Shown: positions 19,231 to 30,012, numbered from the stretch's first letter. The stretch is 38,068 nt of DNA from Fennellomyces sp. T-0311 (GCA_025266875.1 JALLLT010000106.1:1-38068); one strand, 5' to 3'. Notes: generated from the letters alone by a model not told the origin. Program-made: numbers and translations.

Positions 19231-19395
19231 TTTTTTTAGCTAGCCCAAATGCTCAAATGTGGACTTTTAGCGTTTGAGCTAGCTCAAATCCCACATTTGA
19301 GCATTTGAGCGCGCTCAAAAAACCCAGCAATTTTGAGCTGGCTCAAATTGGCTCAAAGTCCACATTTGAGCAGTCCGCTCAAAAGCTAAAAATCA
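19231..19395. mobile_element. MITE-like palindromic element
   Basis: About 165 bp with an 18-bp perfect inverted repeat TGCTCAAATGTGGACTTT (19250-19267 and 19355-19372). Outer sequences also pair (TTTTAGC / GCTAAAA), and there are several internal GAGCTAGCTC or TTTGAGC palindromes. No ORF. It lies between the minisatellite and the tRNA. Confidence 0.55.
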
Positions 19396-19465
19396 TTTTA
19401 AATGCAGTGTAAATTCACTGCGTATGGTGCCTGCCACATTGTTTACGTCTTATCCATCACATGAT

Positions 19466-19538
19466 GGGGATGTAGCTCAAATGGTAGAGCGCTCGCTTAG
19501 CATGCGAGAGGTACTGGGATCGACGCCCAGCTTCTCCA
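19466..19538 (+). tRNA. tRNA-Ala (AGC)
   Basis: 73 nt with the four-arm cloverleaf. D-arm A box TAGCTCAAATGG; anticodon stem CTCGC/GCGAG with loop TTAGCAT, anticodon AGC; T-stem CTGGG/CCCAG; acceptor GGGGATG against CTTCTCC with discriminator A. Two oddities: a T-T mismatch at the sixth acceptor pair, and A instead of T at the first T-loop position, which also weakens the B box. No intron. A TTTT tract follows at about 19563. It may be functional or slightly decayed. Confidence 0.88.
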
Positions 19539-19599
19539 CTGTAAGCATACAATGTATGCTATATTTTAAAACGGTAGATGTTTCTTTTGGTCTGTAGTG

Positions 19600-19930
19600 T
19601 GTCGTGTCACTTTTTGGCGGATAGATCCGTGGCCAATAACAGAAAAGAGGTTTGAGAGAGAAGTAGATAGATGACGTTTATTGCTTTTGTCTATGGGGAT
19701 ATTTATATAATCTAGCTAATAAAGTATTATCTGTAATAATGCGTGTAATGACTATGGTATGAGTAATGTGGGCAACAAGGTGAATATGTGTGTCATGCTG
19801 GGGTCTAAAAGGGGTGGACGCGTTGTGAGTAATATTCGTGCAACAGCGCGTTGCTGTGCAACAAAGAGGTATCACGAACGATCTGTCCAAAAAGAGAAAT
19901 ACAAAGAAGCCCGCCAGAATGGTTACGACA
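19600..19930 (-). repeat. 3' LTR of element 3
   Basis: 331 bp with 5-bp inverted ends TGTCG/CGACA. On the minus strand the start follows a purine-rich tract (GAGGAGGGG at the end of pol). It contains a minus-strand TATATAAATA promoter motif and an AATAAA signal. Nearly identical to 24558-24800, differing at a few positions. It begins 61 bp downstream of the tRNA-Ala. Confidence 0.85.
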
Positions 19931-22900
19931 ATATCCCCTCCTCAGACTGTTGTACGTCCTCGGACAACAACGCAATATGGTTGGCAGCTTGAAGATCACG
20001 GTGCTCGGTAGCACGGACGGCAGTGGGGTCGTACCAAGGTTCATTGGTAACTGGAGACTTGACATGAATAGTCTTGAGGCGATCAGTGTAAACCCAAGAA
20101 GAATAGACTTTGCCATTTAGGTCTTCCAGCTTGTAAATGTCGGTTTCAGGGTAGACGGCAATCACCTTGAATGGGCCTTTCCAATTGAATTCCAGGCTCA
20201 ACTTGTTTTCGTGTCGCATCAGGACATGGTCACCAACAGAAAATTTTTGGGGCTTTAAGACCTCATCCCAGCGCTCCTTGTCCTTGGCAGCATTTTTCTT
20301 TAGGCGGCGTTCGGCAATGATGCGTGCCTTGCGCAAGCGGCGTACCTCAGGGATTCGTCCATGCGCTTCGATAGGTTCGTCTTGAGGTGGCGTAACCATA
20401 TCAATGAACGGGCGCAGAGGGTCACCAGGCAAACAGGGTTCTTGACCATAGACCAGGAAGTATGGGCTATATCCCGTGGTATGATGCTTGCGGACACGGC
20501 AGGCGAACAATGCAGTGTCAACGTACTTGTCCCATGCATGGATCTGGCCTTGAACAAACTTCCACAACATTTGCTTGAGTATGCCATTTGTGCGTTCGGC
20601 CTTGCCATTGGTTCGTGGATGGAACGCCGAAGTGAGCACGTGGTTGATCTTGAGACGGCCAAGGTAGTGAGCAAGGATCTTCGACATAAAGTTGGCGCCG
20701 CGGTCTGTGCAGATCTCCGTGGGACAAGAAAAACGCATAACGATTTCCTCATAAAGGAATTCTGCAATGGCAGCACCGGTGGCGTCAGGAACCGCGCGAG
20801 CAATGGTCCAGTTGGTGGCGTAGTCAACAGCAACAAGAAGCCAACGGTTACCATTCAGCGTGGTGGGCAACTCGCCAATGAAATCGAGGTGCCAGCGGGC
20901 AAAAGGCGGTGGTACATCCAATGGCTTCATAGGGGCGTGATGAACTTGGCGGTCAGCCTTGGAGGCCAACTGACACTGCGGACATGCAGACAACCAATCT
21001 TGGATATCCGAACGCATATCAGGCCACCAGTAACGCTTGCGTAGGACATCATACACCGTACTTGTACCTGAATGAGCAAGAGACTTGTGTGTATCCGACA
21101 CCACATCCGCACGCCGAGCAAACATCACATAGCGAACCTCCTTGATGGTATCGCCAACCTTGATCTTCCGGAAAACCGCGGAATTGTGAACAGAGAACTT
21201 GTCCTTGTGCTTCTCTAGCAGATCCTTGTACATCGAAGGGCGTTGGTCCTCTGGGAGAGCATAGAATTTGGGCCAGTCGGATTCTTGGACAGCCTTGACC
21301 GCATATAGGAATTCTGGTTCCATTTCGGGTTCTTGGGTGATGCACTCAGGGCCATCACGACGAGACAACAGATCCGGGATGTGATTATCCTTGCCAGGCT
21401 TGTATTGGATATCTGGATCATACAGCTCGAGCTCGGCAATCCATCTTGTTAGGCGGGGGGTAGGCTTGGTCTTGATCCGGAAGTACTTGAGAGGGTGGTG
21501 ATCAGAGAAAACAGTGTATTTCTGGCCATCCACAAAGCAACGCCAGGTGCGTAACGCATGCAAGATTGCTAAAAGTTCACGTTCCTGGGCTGGATAAGAT
21601 CGTTCGGCAGTGGATAACTTCTTTGATTCAAACGCCAATGGATGCATCAGACCGTCGTTGCCTTGCTGTAGTAGCACTCCCCCCACACCGTAATCACTGC
21701 TATCCACCTCAATGATGTATGGTGCATCTGGATTTGGTGGTTGCAGGACTGGGGCGGCGGTCATGCGGGCCTTGATTTCCTCAAAGGCGGCTTGGCACTC
21801 AGGAGTCCACTTGATTGCCCTTTTCTTCGCACCAGTACCTTTTGTCAAGTCTGTCAATGGCGCGGCCAAGGCAGCAAAATCGCGAATGAAACGACGATAG
21901 TGCGAGCCAAGACCAACAAACTGACGAACTTCCTGGACATTGGTGGGCACCGGCCAGTCTTGAATCGCCTTGACTTTGGACCTTGCAGGGAGGATACCTT
22001 CAGCTGTCACCTGGTGGCCAACAAACTCCAACTCGGTCTTGAATAGCTCGCACTTTTTCTCATTTGCAATCACCTTTGCCGCTCGAAACTTCTCCAAAAT
22101 CGCCCGAACGTCCTTCGCGTGTTGTTCCTTGTTCCTGCTGAAGACCAAGACGTCATCCAGGTACACCATAGCACACCGATCCAGGAACTCGGCACCGATC
22201 ACTGCGTTCATCCACGACTGGAAGACAGGAGGGCTGTTATAAGACCAAACGGCAGAACCAGCCATTCGAACTTGCCATAGCGAGTGTTGAATGCCGATTT
22301 CGGAATATCCTCCTCCCGTAGCCGCAAATTATGGTATCTGGATCGTAGGTCGAGCTTGGAGAAGTACTTCATGCCATGGAGACGTTCAAGGCACTCATCA
22401 ATGCGTGGCAACGGCGTCGAGTTGCGTTTGCTGATCCTGTTGACTGCCCGGTAATCGATGCACATCCTCATTTCACCCATTTTCTTACGTACAAACAGGA
22501 CCGGGGCACCCCATGGCGACGAGCTTGGTCGGATCAGGCCCAAATCCAGCAACTCCTTCAACTGCCGACGCAGCTCATCCAACTCGCGCGGGCTCATCTT
22601 GTACGGTGGTCTTGAGATCGGGGCAGCATCGCCAGTGTTGATAACATGCTCAGTGTCACGTTTGGGAGGGAGGCCAGGCAGTTTGTCTTGGAAAACATCG
22701 CTGAATTCCTCCACTAATGCTTTAGCCATCCCATCCGACGTAGGAGCGGTCTTGAGATCCACAGGTCGCAGGAAACAGGCAAACACATCGTCAATCCCCT
22801 TGTGGCGCTCCAAACGCTGGACTTGACGATGCGATATCAGGTACGCGAGCTCAGGGATCACACGTTTATGCCGTGGACGAAGGACATATTCATGCTCACC

Positions 22901-23443
22901 CTTCTGAATCTGCCAGGTATCCAGTTCCCAATCGGGTATTGGTTGCACAGTCTTGAGCCAGTCGCGGCCGAGGATCACGTCAAACTTGGTGTCAAGGACG
23001 AAGGCTGCCACCTTATGCTTGTATCCTTGAGCATCCAACAACAACTCGGCTTGCTTGGTGATGGTGGTGGTATGTCCTCCGGCAGTTTCGACAATCCGGC
23101 TTGAGATCTCGCGCAATGGCAACTTGTTGGCAAGTCGTGGTGCGACATATGAGCCTGAGGCACCTGAATCGATCAACACATCAACAGGGACATCATTGCA
23201 AGACATTGAGTACAGAGGTAAATCAGTTTCTTTTATTGACAAGAGCGAATCAATATACTGCTTATCCTCCTCCAAGGTTTTTTGCAATTCCAAGGACTCG
23301 TCGTCTTGCTCGTCTGACAGATCAATCAGGTCGGCTTCTGGGGTCTTGGGTGCTTGCTTGGGCCGAACCATGTTGAGGGAATGGTGTGGTGCTAGGGAGC
23401 GCGGAGGGACTTCCCTTAATCCAACCGCGCTTTGCCTTTTCCC
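19923..23443 (-). pseudogene. Pol polyprotein of element 3 (one frameshift in RT)
   Basis: Read from the -1 frameshift site in gag. Order: protease ([11 protein letters not shown]), RT fingers and palm ([25 protein letters not shown]), YLDD box, RNase H (EVDSSDYGVGG), HHCC finger region (CPQC), and integrase core with LDFIGELP, TDRGANF and GKAERTNG, so D,D,E are present. The frame changes at about 22237-22249, right after LPFGL, where NSPPVFQSW is expected; one extra base explains it. The remaining 780 codons (19923-22265) are open. No chromodomain was seen after integrase; the C-terminus ends SEEGILS inside the polypurine region and overlaps the LTR start. Confidence 0.85.
23398..23443 (-). 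promoter_or_regulatory. -1 ribosomal frameshift signal, element 3
   Basis: Minus-strand heptamer G GGA AAA (23443-23437) in gag phase, a 5-nt spacer, then a stem AGCGCGG (23431-23425) pairing with CCGCGCT (23404-23398). An inner AGGG/CCCT hairpin lies within the loop and the gag TAA is inside the structure. pol is open in the -1 frame. Confidence 0.75.
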
Positions 23444-24537
23444 TGACCACCTTGGCGACCTTGTTTGAGACCCGGTCTGGATGGGCAATTGCGAGCAAAA
23501 TGCCCAAGACCATCGCAATTGTGGCACTCCTTGCCATCGATAGAGCCACGGCTGCCACCACCTTGTTGGCGCCAGCTGGGGTTGTTTCCGCGACCAGGTG
23601 AGCGCCAACTGGAACCTGGTCCTCTTGTACAGATGGCGTCAAGATCCATGGGAGCCACACCAGAGGAGCGCATATACTCAGGTACATGAAATTGGTGGGG
23701 CTGGGAGGCTTGTTGGTACGGCGGGGGCTGTTGCGGTTGCTGGTAGAATGCGTGCGCACCTTGGCCAAAGGCCATCATGGATTGAGTACGCTGGCTGTCG
23801 CACAGCAGGGCCAACCGCATCGACTCGTTGGTGGTGGTCGGGAAACGAAAGCAAACTTCGGCACGGATGATAGGCTGTAAGCCTCGCTCGAAACGGTCCT
23901 TGGCCTCCTCGTCCGTCATCGATGGTAGCGCGCACCAAAGAGCTTGGAATTGTGCGACATAGTCAGCAACAGTACCGTTTTGCACAAGCTGGGCCAGTTG
24001 GTCTCTTGCTAGCTGCTTAACGTTGGCCGGGCTGTACGCTGCTTCGATTCGCTCCTTAAAATCCTTCCAACTAATCTCAGTCTTGGTTTCGTTCGCCATA
24101 CGCGCTTGTTGCTGCCACCATATTTCAGCTTCTCCACGGAGGAAGGTCACTGCGTAGCTGATATACATGTGCTTGCTGACGGATGACATCTCCAGATATC
24201 GTTCGATTTGGCGTACCCAACTCTGCACTGCATTCATAGCGCGGCTACCATTATACGTATCGGGCTCATGGACACGAGGTTGAAAACCCAAATTTGGGGT
24301 CGAGGTCGTCGGAGTGTTCTTGGCTGCTAAGAGCTCAGTTAACGCCTGCATGACCAGCTTCATCTGGTCGTCTTGTGCAGTTTCTTGAGTCATGGGGCGT
24401 TCGTTGAGGTCGATCAAAAATTCCTCTTTGGTTGTAAATTCTTCGTGTTCTGGGTCCGGAATAGAGTTGACTGGTTGTTGATATCCTTGGAAACTAGGGC
24501 CTTGAAGTCTGGATATTTTTCTGCTGTTATCAGCCAT
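23416..24537 (-). CDS. Gag of element 3
   Basis: Intact 373-residue Gag starting at an ATG 10 bp after the primer-binding site. The central retrotransposon-gag region contains [17 protein letters not shown] and [22 protein letters not shown] Gln/Pro-rich linker follows, then a classic zinc knuckle [14 protein letters not shown] (C-X2-C-X4-H-X4-C), and a basic Gly/Lys tail ending at TAA (23416). It packages the genomic RNA into particles. Its last codons hold the slippery site that leads into pol. Confidence 0.88.
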   Translation of the reverse strand: MADNSRKISRLQGPSFQGYQQPVNSIPDPEHEEFTTKEEFLIDLNERPMTQETAQDDQMKLVMQALTELLAAKNTPTTSTPNLGFQPRVHEPDTYNGSRAMNAVQSWVRQIERYLEMSSVSKHMYISYAVTFLRGEAEIWWQQQARMANETKTEISWKDFKERIEAAYSPANVKQLARDQLAQLVQNGTVADYVAQFQALWCALPSMTDEEAKDRFERGLQPIIRAEVCFRFPTTTNESMRLALLCDSQRTQSMMAFGQGAHAFYQQPQQPPPYQQASQPHQFHVPEYMRSSGVAPMDLDAICTRGPGSSWRSPGRGNNPSWRQQGGGSRGSIDGKECHNCDGLGHFARNCPSRPGLKQGRQGGQGKGKARLD

Positions 24538-24547
24538 AAACCGCTTT

Positions 24548-24555
24548 CGCTACCA
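24548..24555 (-). other. primer-binding site of element 3 (initiator-Met type)
   Basis: TGGTAGCG starts two bases inside the 5' LTR end, the sequence complementary to the 3' end of initiator tRNA-Met as in yeast Ty elements. Complementarity beyond 8 nt is not evident. Confidence 0.55.
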
Positions 24556-24557
24556 AT

Positions 24558-24800
24558 TGTCGTGTCACTTTTTGGCAGATAGATCCGTGGCCAATAACAG
24601 AAAAGAGGTTTGAGAGAGAAGTAGATAGATGACGTTTATTGCTTTTGTCTATGGGGATATTTATATAATCTAGCTAATAAAGTATTATCTGTAATAATGC
24701 GTGTAATGACTATAGTATGAGTAATGTGGGCAACAAGGTGAATATGTGTGAGTCATGCTGGGGTCTAAAAGGGGTGGACGCGTTGTGAGTAATATTCGTG
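24558..24800 (-). repeat. 5' LTR of element 3 (outer end truncated)
   Basis: Matches 19600-19842 with few differences and keeps the inner CGACA end. About 88 bp of the outer part present in the other LTR are missing; the sequence switches into the inverted LTR of element 4 at TTCGTG. Confidence 0.85.
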
Positions 24801-25506
24801 ACATCTCTTTGTTGCACAGCAACGCGCTGTTACACGAATATTACTCACAATGCATTCATCCTTTTTAGACCCTAGCATAACTCACACATATTCACCTTGC
24901 TGTCCATATTACTCATATCATAGTCATTACATGCATTATTACAGATAATACTTTATTAGCTAGATTATATAAATATCCCCATAGACAAAAGCAATAAACG
25001 TCATCTATCTACTTCTCTCTCAAACCTCTTTTCTGTTATTGGCCACGGATCTATCTGCCAAAAAGTGACATAACAATTGGTAGTGAAAGTGGTTTATGAC
25101 TGATAACAACAGAAAAGTATCAAGATTTGAAGGCCCCAATTTCCAAGATTACTGACAAGAAAACATAAATTCCGACCCAAAATGCGAGGAATTCACCACA
25201 TGAGAAGAACTTTTGATTGAATTTGACGAAACCCCAATGCCAGAGGAAGCCACAAAAGATGACCAGATGAAACTGGTTATGCAAGCACTCACCAAGCTTC
25301 TAACAGCCAAGAATGCTCCAACAACCACGACCCCAAATTTGGGTTTCCAACATTGTGTCCATGAGCCCGATACATTTAGTAGCAGCCGCATCTTGAATGC
25401 TGCACAGAGTTGGGTGCAACAAGTTGAACGTTACCTGGGGATGTCGTCTATCAGTCAACATGCATACGTTAACTACGCGGTAACCTTCTTTCAAGGCGAG
25501 GCCGAA
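24795..25506 (+). mobile_element. element 4: inverted, truncated sister of element 3
   Basis: A plus-strand LTR copy (to 25075, ending AACA), the PBS-like TGGTAGTG, and the first about 137 codons of gag. It stops at about 25506, where the sequence becomes unrelated. Together with 24558-24800 the LTR forms a palindrome with arms of about 240 bp and a short spacer. Confidence 0.8.
25096..25506 (+). pseudogene. Gag fragment of element 4
   Basis: Starts with an ATG at the same distance from the PBS as in element 3 and follows its Gag ([22 protein letters not shown]-like region, QVERYLGMSSIS). Two in-frame TGA codons interrupt it before 25213, and it lacks the C-terminal half and zinc knuckle. 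Non-functional. Confidence 0.8.
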
Positions 25507-25517
25507 ATAGCATCCTC

Positions 25518-25579
25518 TTATTTCCTCCCGGTTGAGTTTGAAAAAATTTGATTTTTGAGGGGTAGGTGGGAGGAAATAA
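25518..25579. repeat. 12-bp inverted repeat
   Basis: TTATTTCCTCCC at 25518-25529 and its complement at 25568-25579 enclose 38 bp. It sits exactly after the break point of element 4. Could be a small hairpin element or chance. Confidence 0.4.
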
Positions 25580-25638
25580 TAGTTGGGTAGGCGATTTGAA
25601 GAAAAAAATTTTCTTTTTCCATTTTACATCATGGTGTC

Positions 25639-25917
25639 ATGAGCAAACAGATGGCCGGCAATTCAGGAAACGACCTCGCAACAAGCATATCATACTCACG
25701 GCGCGAAAAAGACGATTTCATGTATAGGAAGGAAAAACGTACGAAACAACAAAAGGCTTTGCTGAGCGACTTTGAAAAAAAACACGTGTTCATCTGAAAT
25801 CTTGAACAAGAAGCACTTCAATTCCGACGATTTACATTGGCATTGGAAGTAATCGTGAAAGGAGATGGAAGGAGAAAGGTCATTGGGGTGACATGGGAAA
25901 GGGAACTGTGTTTGTAG
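25639..25917 (+). pseudogene. unrecognised gene remnant, one internal stop
   Basis: ATG at 25639 opens 52 codons rich in Lys/Arg/Glu (SRREKDDFMYRKEKRTKQQ), ends at TGA (25795-25797), and continues in the same frame for 39 codons of plausible coding sequence (FRRFTLALEVIVKGD, VIGVTWEREL) to TAG. The frame 25893-26093 beyond has further protein-like sequence (QQYRRQRYDDGRK) but no link could be established. No family is recognised. It may be a broken host gene or a missed short intron. Confidence 0.3.
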
Positions 25918-26178
25918 CTATGTTACACACTTACTTTGATAGAACCGTTTTCGTTTTCAAATGCATTCAGCAGCACTTTTCCTGTACGCGTACAGTAGCA
26001 TGGTTTCATGCACAACAGTATCGGCGGCAACGATATGATGATGGACGAAAGATGATGGAACTGTTGTGCAAACGTTTTTACATTACTCGATGATTTCTGT
26101 TGACACATACAGTTTCTTTTCATTGATGGATCCACAGCAATACATGGCCGTGATAATTTACATTAGAGAATTACTACA

Positions 26179-26319
26179 GGCGTGACAAAAATTTCAGCTC
26201 GGGCATGACAAAAAATTGAATTAGCCAATCAGCTTTTCTTACTTAATAAAACACATAAAATACCAAAAAACTTGTCATGCCTCTTGTTTTTGTCGTGCCT
26301 TTTATGCTTTGTCGTGCCC
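26179..26319. mobile_element. MITE-like element with GGCRTGACAAAAA ends
   Basis: Two copies of GGCRTGACAAAAA at the left (26179, 26202) and two TTTTTGTCGTGCC-type copies at the right (26287, about 26306) form nested inverted repeats around about 140 bp with no ORF. It lies upstream of the second MULE gene and could be part of its terminus or promoter. Confidence 0.4.
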
Positions 26320-28462
26320 TCGTGACTGCTGTGCTCATCATTTACTGCCTGATCCTAATTTGTGAGCTTGTGCTTTGTAATCTTACATTCTTCAACATTG
26401 CATACATCACATAATCTACTCTCAATGGAGCAAATCAACATTACTGAAGATCCTATTATCATTACGACCGAGTTGTCTACTGCAACGCTAAATCGGCGCT
26501 ACCAGACCCTTAGTGAATCACGTCAGGTAATAGCAGCAGAGGTTGCACAAGAATACAGGTTCCTAGTTGTGACAGGAACAAGCAACAACCATAGCGTCTA
26601 CTTGTGCTGCAAACACTATGGGGATTTACATTCCCATAAAGGCAAGTTTGTTTAAGAACTAAGACATTTATCGAAATATACAGAAGCATATAGATGTTAA
26701 TAAAGTAAGATCAGGTGTCAATAATGAAAATGAGTTAAATGAGGATACTACAACTGCGCGTAAAGCATATACTTGCAACAACGGTGTAGTAAAGAAAAAC
26801 CTGACAAGACGCTCGACAAAGACTGGTTGTATATGGAAAGTGTATGTCTCAAAGACAAAAGCCGACAAAGGGATGTGGACCATTAAGCTTGCAAAGGGCA
26901 GCTTTGGTCACAATCATAAGCTGTCTAAAGATCGAAAAATGTATCACGAGCTACGAAAGCCTACTGGTGAACAGCAGATCGGAATTGATATGATGATGCA
27001 AGCAAACGTGCCACTGAAGCAGATCTTGAAGTTTATGGGTGCCGCAGATAAAACGTTGCAAATAAAAGGCAAGGATCTGTACAACTTCCGCCAAAAATAC
27101 ATGAGCAATGGTGACTCAACTACGACTGAATTTGCTGCAATCATCGATGACCTTTCGGCATACAACTATATTTTTCGAGCACAATTGATGACCGACAACA
27201 ACAGGCTCAAGTCTATGTTCATCACACATAACAGATGCATCGAGCGAACAAGATCATTCCGCGAGGTCATAATCATCGATACAACCTACAAAATGAACAT
27301 AAACAAGATGCCGGTTGTCAATATTGTTGGTATCGATAACCTTGCATCGGAATACAGGTGTCGAAGCCTACGATCGTTCTTTGTTGGTGCAGCAGTTGTT
27401 ATGGACGAGAAGCTCTTGTCGTACGAGTGGATATTGCAACAGCTTAAAGATATCGTGTTTTACGATGATACGAAACTGGGTATATTCGTTACTGATGATG
27501 ACAAGGGATTGCGTGCCGCGCTTCAAACTGTGTTCCCGAGCTCGCCACATATCCTATGCGCATGGCATATTCGCAAAAATTTCATTGCCAAAGTGGGTAC
27601 TTCATTCAAGCAAGGCACAGACGAATACAAGTACTTCACCCAATCGTGTATTGGTCAGCTAATCTGGTGCCGTAACGAAGATGACTTTGAGACGGCCATC
27701 AGAAACCACCGTGCAGCCATCAAAGGCGTCGTAAAGGAAAAAGAACTGAGCAACTACTTGGATTTGTTAGTATACCATGACTCTTACTGTCTAGATCACT
27801 CATTCTAATCGCATACATATGCATAGACTTTACGATTACAAGGAAAAATGGGGCGGTCCATGGATGGAAAAGCTTATGCACCTAGGCGCCAGATCATCGC
27901 AGAGAGTCGAGGGTACGCACTGGTCTATCAAAAGCATACTTAACACACCTGGCAAACTCTCCAAGCTTTTTAAGTCCATAAGAATATATCTAGAAAACGA
28001 GGTGGGTTGTGGAGTTATAGTTCAACTAACTAAAGGCCGATTATGTTAATTATCTGCCTAACAGGACGCAAAGGCTGTAACCAAACATGAAGAGGAATAC
28101 CTCACAAGATTGGTAATCAAAAGCGGTGACGATATCGACAGAGGCACGATGAAAATTATGCAAAGGCTATATGGCCGCATTTGTCAATTTGCAATCTTTG
28201 CAATCAACATCGAGATCCGCCGTGCTAAGGATAAAGCAATCAATGACAAGCACTTAAATGAGTGTGATTGCGCGGTGAGTGTGAACTTTGGATTACCATG
28301 CTATCATATTCTGTTCCAAGCTGCTGCTGGTGATCTCGAATCATTTATTATTGACCTGAGCACCATTGATGCAAGATGGCATCTAAGAACCACCAAGGGT
28401 AAGTTACCTACTCATTTTTTGCTAGCACGTTATATTTAACCATAACTGCTCTACATCAATAT

Positions 28463-29188
28463 TGTTGGCGCCGTTTTGAGTCAGGTGTACAGTAGTCGGT
28501 TGTTGTGTAAATTGGTAGTTGAGTACACCAAAATATAGTGAGCACCAGCAACAATATCGTTTGTTACGGACGTTTGTATAAAGGGATCCTAAAGAGGATT
28601 GAGGATTGAAAATAGAAAATGGGTAGGAAAGCAAATTGTCTTTATTGCTTGATCGATAAACAGTAATCCTAATTGCGGGATACTAAACAACACTGATAAC
28701 TATAAAGTATTTAGGTTGGGGTGTTGATAAATGTAATCAATTGACCAATGTTTATTTAATGAAAAGCGCTTCTTATTTATATCTTTCGATACAATGGCGC
28801 AGCACTAGCTATTCTAGCTGTGATAGGTGCGTACGGTAACCAATTGATGATGGTGCAGTTGCCGCAGCAGTGGGGGTAAAGGTGATTGGTGTTGTTAATA
28901 CAGGCTAATTGCTGGCTAGTGGTGGCGCAGCTGCCGCAGTAATTGAGATGTAGAGTGCCGCAGCAAAGAAGATTCTGGCTACTGGGCTACTCTATCGGGT
29001 AATTGTGGGTGTTTGAGGTACTTGTGGGTTTCAGGTTTCTATATTATTTATTGTTTTTGGTTTTTGTACATCTTTTTTAATACTGATAATGATAATATAT
29101 ATGATATGATAATATAAGAGAGAGAGAGAGAGAGAGAGGGAGAGAAAGGGAAAAGGAAAAGTAGGTGGGGCCGCCAACCTGTCTATCA
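28463..29188 (-). repeat. 3' LTR of element 5
   Basis: 726 bp, plus-strand ends TGTTGGCGCC and TATCA. On the minus strand it has a TATAAATA motif (about 28775) and AATAAA (about 28643). It includes an (AG)11 microsatellite at about 29117-29138, matched in the other LTR. Confidence 0.92.
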
Positions 29189-29218
29189 GATTGCCCCGGC
29201 CGCGCGAAACGCGTGTCC

Positions 29219-29935
29219 CTACGCGTTGTTGGGCGCATCTTGGAACGCCGTCTCAGTGTCGTCATCGGTGGTGCCGCGGTAAAGATGGTCGGGAGTGGCC
29301 GGCGGATCGTTGTCGCGGTTGCGACGGGTACAAGAGCGTTGCATGAACCATTGCGCCATCTGCGCCTGATAGTGGCAGTTGCCACAGTAGTGGTTTGGTG
29401 TCGTGGGGTACAGAGCGTCTTGAAGCATGGTCGAGATTACCATTGCTTGGTACCGTTCTTCGGCTTCTGGTGAGCAGTTCGCGCGCGGCGTCAGAGAGCA
29501 GACAAGCTCAGTAGTCTTCATGGCTAAGTCGCGCAAGCGTTCTCCATGTAGGCGATAGCTTTCTCGTATAGTGGCGGTGTGTAGAAAAAGGGCATTGCTT
29601 GCAATGTCTTCCGAGCTAGATACGGCAAAGATGCTCTTCAGTTGTCGTATTGCTGTGTCGTCGTAAGCTGTAAGGCCTAATTGGGCTCGGCGATCTTCCA
29701 TCCAGGTTTCGGTTTCTTCATCGAGGTCCAGGCGAGCGTTGTTGATATCAACGATTCTATCCCAGAGTGGCGTTTCTTCGTACTCCATAAGCTCGTTGTG
29801 CATTGGGTCGAAGGAGCAGGAAGTGGCTTCTGATGTGGTATCGGAGGAAGTCAGAGAGTTACTGGCTGTAGAAGAGACGTCCGAGATGAGTCCTTCGTTT
29901 TTTTCGATAATGGCGTGGTGCGAGGTGGTATTCAT
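29219..29935 (-). CDS. accessory ORF of element 5 between pol and 3' LTR, unknown function
   Basis: Intact 238-residue frame with an ATG at 29935, located where some retroelements carry env. It is not envelope-like: no signal peptide or membrane segment. The N-terminal quarter is Ser/Thr-rich and acidic (SSTASNSLTSSDTTSEATS). A helical middle follows (ETETWMEDRRAQLGL, YRLHGERLRDLAMKT), then a possible zinc site, CGNCHYQ with a later Cys, and an Arg/Asp-rich tail. A TATATAAAG box lies 69 bp upstream with a C/A-rich leader, so it is probably transcribed on its own. It is the only sizeable undamaged frame in the element. No family recognised; captured host gene or element regulator are both possible. 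Confidence 0.65.
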   Translation of the reverse strand: MNTTSHHAIIEKNEGLISDVSSTASNSLTSSDTTSEATSCSFDPMHNELMEYEETPLWDRIVDINNARLDLDEETETWMEDRRAQLGLTAYDDTAIRQLKSIFAVSSSEDIASNALFLHTATIRESYRLHGERLRDLAMKTTELVCSLTPRANCSPEAEERYQAMVISTMLQDALYPTTPNHYCGNCHYQAQMAQWFMQRSCTRRNRDNDPPATPDHLYRGTTDDDTETAFQDAPNNA

Positions 29936-30003
29936 TGGTTGGATGAATAGATGGTGATTGGAAGGGTTGGTAGGTAACGATGTTGGTGTGTTTTGTCTTT
30001 GTC

Positions 30004-30012
30004 TTTATATAC
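30004..30012 (-). promoter_or_regulatory. TATA box of the accessory ORF
   Basis: Minus-strand GTATATAAA, 69 bp before the ATG at 29935, followed by a purine-poor C/A leader. Runs of eight to ten T on the plus strand fill 30011-30150 upstream of it. Confidence 0.6.

Larger units (their letters stand above)
19600..24800 (-). mobile_element. Ty3-type LTR retrotransposon, element 3
   Basis: LTR, PBS, gag, pol and LTR in order on the minus strand. Its 5' LTR is shortened at the outer end where it joins the inverted element 4. No target duplication can be read because of that. The pol frame carries one frameshift. Confidence 0.85.

Noticed and set aside
25893..26093. 66-codon ORF after the gene remnant at 25639
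   Set aside because: Some protein-like sequence but no supported splice or frame link and no family; mentioned only with the remnant.
29116..29138. AG repeat as a regulatory array
   Set aside because: A simple microsatellite present identically in both LTRs of element 5; no further support.
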